A DNA stretch of 6,750 nucleotides from Nitrospinota bacterium (GTDB lineage: Bacteria; UBA8248; JACPRG01), in contig JASLXW010000226.1 in NCBI GenBank assembly GCA_030740135.1, forward strand, positions 1-6,750. The letters run 5' to 3'. A model generated the notes under the pieces. The model did not search any database, had not been told where the DNA came from, and saw nothing but the letters and a program-made list of their open reading frames with translations. Each line of letters starts with the position of its first letter. Position 1 is the first letter of the stretch. Shown here in pieces: positions 1-5,525 of this stretch. The position numbers and the translations under genes were made by a program.

Positions 1-565
1 GAACCAGCCGGTCATGGAGCGAAAGGTACTGGCGCCGCTCTTTTCGGTCAATCAGGGTCCGGGCCCGCTCCCTGTCCGCCGCCTCGATCGCCCGGACGGT
101 TTCCTGCGCCAGACGTTCCTGTTCGCCGGAGAAAAGGCCCTCGGCCCCCTCCAGAAGCCGGGCGGTGCGGGCCAGGTCGCGGTCGAGATCCTCGACCGAG
201 GATGGGCCGACCGATTCCGGCGTGTCTTGGATTGCCCGGCGGACGACGCCCTTCGTGTAGGCCCGCATGAGCAGAGCGATCATCTCACGCCTGAAGCGAA
301 AGAGGAGCTCCGCGAGGGCCTTGTTCGCCGGCCCTCGATCGGATGCCTCGCTGCGGGCGACCGTTTCGCCCAGGAGATCCAGCAGGAGCCGGACCGAGAT
401 GCCGAGCCCCTTGTACATCAAGGCATATTCTTTCCCGAGACTGCGGGCTTGGCCGTCTCCCTCGCGGGCGAGGCGAAGCGCGCGGTCGAGGCCATTCAAG
501 TCCAGCGCGAGGCGGAGCCGGTCAGAGAGCCGCCGGCCCCACTCCGCGGGCGAGGTCGCCGGCAT
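1..565 (-). CDS. Unrecognised helical protein, 3' end outside window
   Basis: An open frame of 188 codons begins at ATG 565-563 and runs off the left edge without a stop. The start is well supported: it follows immediately after the TAG stop (568-566) of the acyl-CoA synthetase, with a GGGAGG Shine-Dalgarno at 579-574, eight bases upstream and inside the synthetase's last codons. This zero-gap arrangement implies translational coupling. The visible protein starts MPATSPAEWGRRLSDRLRLA and is rich in Leu, Ala, Arg and Glu. I see no signal peptide, no long hydrophobic membrane segment, no Cys motif and no nucleotide-binding loop. The composition predicts an almost wholly alpha-helical, soluble, charged protein. 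The stretch around residues 46-66 (MYKGLGISVRLLLDLLGET) is amphipathic, and residues 138-188 could form a long helix or coiled coil. I do not recognise the family. Its position suggests a function linked to the synthetase, but none can be assigned. The reading frame is confident; the function is unknown. Confidence 0.75.
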   Translation of the reverse strand, partial: MPATSPAEWGRRLSDRLRLALDLNGLDRALRLAREGDGQARSLGKEYALMYKGLGISVRLLLDLLGETVARSEASDRGPANKALAELLFRFRREMIALLMRAYTKGVVRRAIQDTPESVGPSSVEDLDRDLARTARLLEGAEGLFSGEQERLAQETVRAIEAADRERARTLIDRKERRQYLSLHDRLV

Positions 566-2230
566 CTACGTGGCCTCCCGGGCGTTCCGCCGCCGGTTCC
601 GAAGCTCAGAGCGCTGGATCTTGCCCGATACGGTCATCGGGAGCTCGTCCACCCACTCGATCTCGCGGGGATGTTGATAGTGGCCCAAGTGGCTCTTGAC
701 ATGAAGGGCCAGCTCGTCGGCCAGGATTGGTGCCGGGACGTAGCCCGGCTTGGGCCGAACGAACGCCTTCACGGCTTCTCCACGAGCCGGATCGGGAACT
801 CCGACGACCGCGCACTGCTCCACCGCGGGATGGCCCAGGAGGCATCCTTCCACCTCGGCCGGCCCAATTCGAAAGCCGGCGCTGTTGATCACGTCGTCCG
901 CCCGACTCTTATAGCGGATACGCCCCCTATCGTCCTCGGTCCCGAGGTCGCCCGTGAGGAACCACTTCCCCCGGTAGGCCGCCTCGGTCGCCTCCGGGTG
1001 GTTCCAGTAGCCCAGCATGATGACCGGGTCTCCTCGCTTTACGGCGATCACGCCCAGCTCCCCGGGGGGGAGCGGATTGCCGTCGTCGTCCACGATGGCC
1101 ACCTCATGGCCGGGGTACGGCCTCCCCAGCGCCTCGGGATGAGGCGGGATCAACGGGTCATTCTCGCCAACCAGGATGTTCGCCTCGGTTTGTCCGTAGA
1201 CCTCATTGATCCGCAGACCCAGCCGCTCCTCCGTCCAGCGATAGATCTCGGGCGTCACCTTCTCGCCGCCGCTGAAGATGCACCGGAGCTTCAGCCTGAA
1301 CCGCCGCGGTTCGTCCACCTGCGCCGCCATCTTGCGCAGCGCGGTGGCGGACAGGAGGGTATTCGTTACGCCGTATCGCTCCATCCGCTCGAAGGCCCCG
1401 ACCGGGTCGAAGCGCGCGGCCGAGGCCAGCACCGGAACGCCGTGCGCCAACGGGCAGAACAGACCCACGAGCAACCCGCCGACCCAGGCCCAGTCCGCGG
1501 GGCTCCAGTACAGGTTGTCCGGGCGGAAGAAGTTGTTGGCGTAATCCACGCCGTTGTAGCCGAGAAGATACCGGTGGGCGTGCAAAGCGCCCTTGGGCGC
1601 GCCGGTGGTTCCCGAGGTATAGACGAGCAGGGCCGGATCCTCGGCCCGGGTCCCGGCCGCCTTGAAGCCGCCCGATCTCCGGGAGACCATCTTCGCAAAG
1701 GTCGTAATCCGGGGGTCGTCGGGCCGCTGCGGCCCGCGGTCGCAGAGGACGATGTGGCGCAGGTCCGGAAGATCGGCCCGGATTTCCAGAACCTTCCCGA
1801 CGTTCTCGCCGTCCGTCAGGAGGATCCGGGCCCCGCTGTCCCCGAGGCGGTGGCGGAGGGCCTCGGGGCCGAAGAGCCGGGAGAGAGGCACACTGATCGC
1901 CCCGAGCCTGAGGATCGCGATGTGCGCGACCGCGTGCTCCGGCGTCTGAGGGAGCATCAGGGCGACCCGCGCCCGTGGCTCGACGCCCAGACCGGCCAGC
2001 CCGCAAGCGAGCCGCTCGGACAGAACCTTCAGATCGTCAAAGGTGAAGGTCTCGCTTCGTTCGCCGCCGGCGTCCCACAGGAGAGCGCGGCGCCCCGAAC
2101 CGTCGGCGTGCCGGTCGCAGATATCCACTGCGATGTTGTACTTCGCGGGGATCTTCCAGTGATGCCGCGCACATGCCTCCTCATAGGACCGGGCTTCCCG
2201 AACGGTCTGGTCTGGGAGGAAACACGCCAT
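566..2230 (-). CDS. ANL-superfamily acyl-CoA synthetase (acetyl-CoA synthetase/medium-chain type)
   Basis: This is an adenylate-forming ligase that activates a carboxylic acid with ATP to an acyl-AMP and then to the CoA thioester, in the cytoplasm. With ATG 2230 as start it has 554 residues, typical for the family. Diagnostic motifs appear in order: the P-loop YTSGTTGAPKG at 204-214, YWSPADWAW at 241-249 in the acyl-pocket region, NEVYGQTEAN at 342-351, TGD (Asp428), the hinge region KSRADDVINSAGFRIGPAEVE-type segment at 441-461, and the C-terminal SGKIQR with catalytic Lys537. That lysine and its context are the usual site of regulatory acetylation in such enzymes. The N-terminal NIAVDICDRHAD signature (32-43) is seen in acetyl-/medium-chain acyl-CoA synthetases. 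The frame can extend upstream to a TTG at 2287, but the extra 19 residues look unlike family N-termini. ATG 2230 has AGGG/AGGA purine runs 9 and 3 bases upstream. The acyl substrate cannot be deduced. It precedes, and abuts, the unknown gene at the left edge. Confidence 0.93.
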   Translation of the reverse strand: MACFLPDQTVREARSYEEACARHHWKIPAKYNIAVDICDRHADGSGRRALLWDAGGERSETFTFDDLKVLSERLACGLAGLGVEPRARVALMLPQTPEHAVAHIAILRLGAISVPLSRLFGPEALRHRLGDSGARILLTDGENVGKVLEIRADLPDLRHIVLCDRGPQRPDDPRITTFAKMVSRRSGGFKAAGTRAEDPALLVYTSGTTGAPKGALHAHRYLLGYNGVDYANNFFRPDNLYWSPADWAWVGGLLVGLFCPLAHGVPVLASAARFDPVGAFERMERYGVTNTLLSATALRKMAAQVDEPRRFRLKLRCIFSGGEKVTPEIYRWTEERLGLRINEVYGQTEANILVGENDPLIPPHPEALGRPYPGHEVAIVDDDGNPLPPGELGVIAVKRGDPVIMLGYWNHPEATEAAYRGKWFLTGDLGTEDDRGRIRYKSRADDVINSAGFRIGPAEVEGCLLGHPAVEQCAVVGVPDPARGEAVKAFVRPKPGYVPAPILADELALHVKSHLGHYQHPREIEWVDELPMTVSGKIQRSELRNRRRNAREAT

Positions 2231-2531
2231 GCGTCCTGTCCCTGTTGACCGGGCGCCTGTTGGATGATGGAAGGTCCGATCCGTCAAGGCGTCGGCCTTG
2301 TTGGCCGATACCCGGCGCAGGATTTACCCGTAGTCGCCGATATCCCTCAATCCTTTCCGGGAAGCCCTCTGGATGTTCACCAGATTTTTTTCGCTTTCCC
2401 CAATAGGCGTTCCCTGCCTCTGAATCCGCCGAGGTTCTGCGCAAGCCCTCCGCCTTTCTCCGACCGGCCGCCACCTGTGGTCTGGTTTCGCCCTGTCGCG
2501 GAAGGCCCTCCTGGATCGTCTTCGGCGGTCC
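2231..2531. other. 301-bp intergenic gap between M24 gene and acyl-CoA synthetase
   Basis: No convincing coding sequence is seen on either strand; the short frames crossing it have no family signature and overlap real genes. It contains a small inverted repeat, TCGGCC-TTGTT-GGCCGA, at 2292-2308, without a following T-run in the minus direction. It also contains a hairpin plus T-run in the plus direction (listed separately). The minus strand is purine-rich across about 2390-2470. The gap is long enough for the synthetase gene to have its own promoter, but I cannot point to clear -35/-10 boxes. Whether the synthetase is co-transcribed with the M24 gene is undecided. Confidence 0.6.
2368..2391 (+). 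terminator. Possible weak intrinsic terminator, plus direction
   Basis: TCTGG (2368-2372), a 7-nt loop, CCAGA (2380-2384), then seven consecutive T (2385-2391) form a textbook hairpin-plus-T-run order on the plus strand. The stem is only 5 bp. No plus-strand gene exists upstream for it to serve, since all supported genes are on the minus strand. It could stop antisense transcription into the M24 gene, or be chance in an otherwise GC-rich spacer. Confidence 0.25.
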
Positions 2532-3809
2532 TCAGATCGAGACGACGCTGATCTCCTTCACGGGCCACTTGGAGAGGATCTCCACCCCCGTCTTTGTGAC
2601 GTGGATCACCTCCTCGATGCGGACCCCTTGTCCCTCGTGGTCCCCCTCCTGGGTCTCGATGGCGAAGCACATGTCCTCCTCGATGACCTGGGGGTGCTCC
2701 AGCGAGCATCCCCGCCACACCATGGGAGGCTCGTAGAGGGTGAGGCCGATGCCGTGGGCCCAGTTGTTGCCCGCGGTTTGGTCTTCGTGCATGACGCCGA
2801 TGTCGGCCCAGACCTCTGGGCCGGACGGCCACTTCTCGGCGATTTCCTTGGTGGTGACCCCCGGCTTGATGATATCGATGGCGGCGTAGAGCCAGTCGTA
2901 GGCCCGCTGGTAGGCGTCCCGGGTGGCCTTGCTGGGCTCGTCCAGGTTGAAGGTCCGGTAATAGCAGGTCTTGTAGCCGTTCCACGAGGCGTTGTAGCAG
3001 TCCATGTAGATGACGTCTCCGGGATTGAGCCGCCGGCCCGTCCAGTGGCGGAGATTCGGCCAGGTGTAGGGCCCGGAGGTGACGAAGACGCCGGAGTGGA
3101 CCTCCCCGCCGGCTCGGTAGCAAGCCCGGAAGACTTCCCCCAGGATCTCATTCTCCGAGACGCCCGGCCTCACGTTGCTGCGCAGGGCCTCGAACATGCC
3201 GTCGCTGATGGTGCACACGTTCCGTAGGCACTGGATCTCCTCCGGGAGCTTGATCTTCCGGGCGTCGAGCATGGCCATGTAACCCTCGCCGGTGGTCTGA
3301 ACGCCCTTTTTCTCGAAGGCGGCATCAATGAAAGGGTCCGAGAAGTCCAGGGCCAGAGGCTCTTTCTCCACGCCGTGCCTCTTGAGGTCGCCGTAAATCT
3401 GATCGATGAACCGCTTCACCGCCGCCTCGTGGGCGCCCTTGCCCATGCACCGGGCGATCCATCCCATCCCGGTGATGGCGTACTTGACGTTCTCATCCCC
3501 AAGCCAGGGGCAGAACCGCTTGGTGTGGTAGCCGATGTCTCCCTGCTCATAGACGATGGGCCAGTCGGCGTCCCGGCACAGGAGAGAGTAACGGAGGCCG
3601 GAGCTCGGCGTGGTCCACTGGGGCGTGTACGTGCTGCTGATGTACCGGGTGTTCCATTCGTTGAGGGAGAGAAAGGCCCCGAACTTCGAGACCTCGAAGA
3701 GCTGCTCCTTGGCCCGGGCCAGCCTCCCGTCGCGAAGCCTGTCCATGTTGATCCCCTGGATCCAGTCCACAGGCGTTGTGGGATACGACAAGCCGTACTC
3801 TTCGGTCAT
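2532..3809 (-). CDS. M24-family (Xaa-Pro peptidase/creatinase-like) protein with altered metal site
   Basis: A 425-residue protein with the two-domain layout of creatinase/prolidase: an N-terminal domain (about 20-180) and a C-terminal 'pita-bread' catalytic domain (about 190-425). The start is ATG 3809 because GGAAGGAGG (3823-3815) sits five bases upstream. The open frame to 3968 adds 53 low-complexity residues without family resemblance. Recognisable M24 motifs: the first metal Asp in VIYMDCYN (Asp270), GYKTCYYRTF (279-288) in place of the usual GYxSDxTRT, AHGIGLTLYEPP (351-362) with His352, AIET (Glu385) and GVRIEE (Glu399). Thus the second metal-binding Asp is Cys282, and the His of the usual HExP motif is Tyr359. 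Members of this fold include aminopeptidase P, creatinase, ectoine hydrolase DoeA and the DMSP lyase DddP. The SGPYTWPNLR segment and KPGVTT resemble DddP in layout, but the DddP-type ligand Asps are not kept. I infer a small-molecule hydrolase/lyase or non-peptidase homologue rather than a true peptidase. It lies between the flavoprotein and the acyl-CoA synthetase. Confidence 0.88.
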   Translation of the reverse strand: MTEEYGLSYPTTPVDWIQGINMDRLRDGRLARAKEQLFEVSKFGAFLSLNEWNTRYISSTYTPQWTTPSSGLRYSLLCRDADWPIVYEQGDIGYHTKRFCPWLGDENVKYAITGMGWIARCMGKGAHEAAVKRFIDQIYGDLKRHGVEKEPLALDFSDPFIDAAFEKKGVQTTGEGYMAMLDARKIKLPEEIQCLRNVCTISDGMFEALRSNVRPGVSENEILGEVFRACYRAGGEVHSGVFVTSGPYTWPNLRHWTGRRLNPGDVIYMDCYNASWNGYKTCYYRTFNLDEPSKATRDAYQRAYDWLYAAIDIIKPGVTTKEIAEKWPSGPEVWADIGVMHEDQTAGNNWAHGIGLTLYEPPMVWRGCSLEHPQVIEEDMCFAIETQEGDHEGQGVRIEEVIHVTKTGVEILSKWPVKEISVVSI

Positions 3810-3814
3810 CTTCG

Positions 3815-3838
3815 CCTCCTTCCGCCCCCTGTGGGGGC
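3815..3838 (-). promoter_or_regulatory. Strong SD abutted by perfect GC hairpin, M24 gene leader
   Basis: Read on the minus strand, GCCCCC-ACA-GGGGGC (3838-3824) is a perfect 6-bp inverted repeat with a 3-nt loop. It ends exactly where GGAAGGAGG (3823-3815), an almost ideal Shine-Dalgarno, begins; the ATG follows after five bases. There is no T-run, so it is not a terminator. It could protect or expose the ribosome site, or mark an mRNA processing/stability element. The SD decides the start codon of the M24 gene. The regulatory role of the hairpin is inference. Confidence 0.5.
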
Positions 3839-3971
3839 CATGATCTTCTCGGCGCGCCCCAATCCCTTCAACCATAGACCGTGAAGTTCGGATGGCGCCG
3901 CGCCGCCCCTCACTGGTTTCACCCGATGGAGTGTCATGGAGGGAATGTTCCCGCCCCCGTGTGCGCAAGAC

Positions 3972-3996
3972 TATGATCTATGTCAGTTATAACATG
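3972..3996 (-). promoter_or_regulatory. AT-rich patch, possible promoter/operator upstream of M24 gene
   Basis: In the 197-bp gap between the flavoprotein stop and the M24 start, about 25 bases are AT-rich against a very GC-rich background. They include the 8-bp palindrome GTTATAAC (3986-3993) and, on the minus strand, ATGT-N8-ACAT, a loose dyad. TATAAC could serve as a -10 box, but I see no good -35 hexamer at the proper distance. This is only a candidate promoter or regulator-binding site about 160 bases upstream of the M24 start codon. The rest of the gap, apart from the hairpin and SD, shows nothing clear. Confidence 0.22.
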
Positions 3997-4006
3997 CTCG
4001 TTCCGC

Positions 4007-5446
4007 TCAGGGCCCTTCGAGGGCGTCCAGGACCAGCTGCTTGCACCGTTCCAGATCGTAGTCCCGGTAGGTGGTCAGGGTCTGGGCTTCGAGGGAGCCT
4101 TCTCCGTGGAGGGTGACGACGTAGTTGTATCCGCCGAATTCGGAGGCCGTCAGGTCCTTGATGAGATTGAACAGTTGCAGGCGCGTTTCGGTGGGAACGG
4201 AGGGGTCGCCCCGAAGGTACTTCTCCAAAAGCCCGTGGACCTCCGGGTTCCGGTAGTCCGCTTCAGAGGGCTGTGTGATGACCAGACCGCCCGCGATGTC
4301 CTGGAGGACGCGGCTGGCCTCGTGGAAGTGGCTGGCGAAGTAGTGCTTGCCGACGTTCAGGTAGACGGAGTTCGGGACCGCGATCCCCGGCTCCATGCGC
4401 TCGCACTCCAGGGCAGCGGCCTTGGTGCAGGCCCGGATGATCTCGGTGTACGTGATGAGGCGGGCGACCTTCTCGCGGATGTGGCTGGTTCCCCCCACCC
4501 CGTTGGCCTCGGCGATGAGCTGGGCCGCCCCGATGAACAGGTCTCCGGTGGGTGGCTTGTAGCTGATGGCGGTGAAGCGGTGGAGGCGGGCGAACAGGCC
4601 GGCCAGGGGGCCCGCGAAATCCCACTCCCCGCACAGGAACACCCGCTCCCACGGGATGAAGACGTCCTCGAAGATGGTCACCGATTCGGTCTCGATGTGG
4701 TGTCGGCTGATGGGATAGTCGAAGGCGCTCTGGTCGCGATGCGTGGTGGAGCGGCAGACCAATTTCAGTCCGTCGGTCGCCACGGGCAGGGCGAAGGCCA
4801 CGGCGTAGTCGGCGTCCCCCTCGGTCATGGCCCGGGTCGGCAGGACGATGATCTCGTTCACGACCGGCCCCATCGTGGTGTGGGCCTTCGCCCCCCGGAC
4901 GACGATGCCGTCCTTGCGGCGGTCCACAATCCGGACGTAAAGGTCCGGGTCCTCCTGCTGGTGGGGACGCTTGCTTCGCTCCCCCTTGACGTCCGTTTGG
5001 GCCACGGCGAGGCTGAGGTCTCCGGCGCGGCAGCGGTCGAGCTGCGCGGCGACGCGCGGCGCGTAGTCCGTCCCTTTCGCCCGGTCCAGGTGGTGGGCGA
5101 TCACCGTCAGGGCGAACAGGGCGTCCGAGCCGATGGCCTTGATGATGTTCAGGACGCTCCGGGCCTCTTCGGTGGTTTTCTCGATCAGCGCTGTTCTTCG
5201 GAGGAGGTCGTCCGCGTCCCGGGCGAAGGCGAAATACCGGCTGTAGGGGGCGTCTTCGCCGTCGGAGACCACGAAAAGGTCGCGCAGGTCCTCCCGATGG
5301 GCGAAGCGGAATATGGTCGCGCCGTGATCGGCGCAGATCCCCAGGACGGGGTGCGCGGTGACGTCCTCCACGCGCCCGCCGCCTTGGAAAACCGTTCGGC
5401 CGTCCCGCAGCCCGGCCAGGTATTCTTCCGCGGTCCGAATCGCCAT
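4007..5446 (-). CDS. 4-hydroxyphenylacetate 3-hydroxylase / 4-hydroxybutyryl-CoA dehydratase superfamily flavoprotein
   Basis: A full-length family member of 479 residues, with an N-terminal HpaB-type domain (about 5-275) and a C-terminal acyl-CoA-dehydrogenase-like helical domain (about 280-470). Start ATG 5446 has AAGGAG (5461-5456) nine bases upstream. Family segments visible: TAEEYLAGLRDGRTVF at 5-20, KGER (154-157), KDGIVVRGAKAHTT (178-191), VFLCGEWDFAG (269-279), DIAGGLVITQPSEADYR (383-399) and LHGEGSLEAQ (446-455). Several resemble 4-hydroxybutyryl-CoA dehydratase (AbfD) more than HpaB. AbfD binds FAD and a [4Fe-4S] cluster through Cys99, Cys103, His292 and Cys299; by my eye alignment the equivalents here are Asn100, Ala104, His289 and Tyr296. 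The cluster is therefore probably absent. The protein may be a flavin-dependent monooxygenase needing a separate reductase (no HpaC-like gene is in the window) or a cluster-free dehydratase/isomerase of a CoA ester. The neighbouring CoA ligases favour an acyl-CoA or aryl substrate. Family is certain; reaction is not. Confidence 0.92.
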   Translation of the reverse strand: MAIRTAEEYLAGLRDGRTVFQGGGRVEDVTAHPVLGICADHGATIFRFAHREDLRDLFVVSDGEDAPYSRYFAFARDADDLLRRTALIEKTTEEARSVLNIIKAIGSDALFALTVIAHHLDRAKGTDYAPRVAAQLDRCRAGDLSLAVAQTDVKGERSKRPHQQEDPDLYVRIVDRRKDGIVVRGAKAHTTMGPVVNEIIVLPTRAMTEGDADYAVAFALPVATDGLKLVCRSTTHRDQSAFDYPISRHHIETESVTIFEDVFIPWERVFLCGEWDFAGPLAGLFARLHRFTAISYKPPTGDLFIGAAQLIAEANGVGGTSHIREKVARLITYTEIIRACTKAAALECERMEPGIAVPNSVYLNVGKHYFASHFHEASRVLQDIAGGLVITQPSEADYRNPEVHGLLEKYLRGDPSVPTETRLQLFNLIKDLTASEFGGYNYVVTLHGEGSLEAQTLTTYRDYDLERCKQLVLDALEGP

Positions 5447-5493
5447 CGCTCTTCGCTCCTTTTCGCGCTCCGCCCGGGATTGCGTGTGTATGA

Positions 5494-5509
5494 AACCCGC
5501 GACGCCGGG
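5494..5509 (-). other. Small hairpin in the 79-bp gap between ligase and flavoprotein genes
   Basis: On the minus strand ACCCG-GCGTCG-CGGGT forms a 5-bp stem with a 6-nt loop, followed by only two further T before C. It lies after the PaaK-like stop (5528-5526) and before the flavoprotein SD. It is too weak for a confident terminator; attenuation of read-through or chance are both possible. The short gap itself suggests that the two genes are co-transcribed. Confidence 0.2.
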
Positions 5510-5525
5510 TCGGAGGGCCGGCTTC

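Noticed and set aside
14..2248. Open plus-strand frame of 744 codons
   Set aside because: It lies fully antisense to the acyl-CoA synthetase and the left-edge gene, has no family motifs, is rich in Arg/Gly/Pro as expected from GC-rich antisense codons, and crosses a gene junction.
2231..2287. TTG start at 2287 for the acyl-CoA synthetase
   Set aside because: It adds 19 residues without family resemblance and lacks a good ribosome site; ATG 2230 gives a normal N-terminus.
2181..2474. Small 97-codon minus-strand gene in the intergenic gap
   Set aside because: It overlaps the synthetase start in another frame and has low-complexity, basic composition with no recognisable motif.
2532..3809. DMSP lyase (DddP) identity for the M24 protein
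   Set aside because: Layout is reminiscent, but the DddP-type metal Asps correspond to Tyr272 and Cys282 and the proposed catalytic Asp is absent.
3810..3968. N-terminal extension of the M24 protein by 53 residues
   Set aside because: The extra residues resemble no M24 N-terminus, whereas ATG 3809 has a near-perfect ribosome site five bases upstream.
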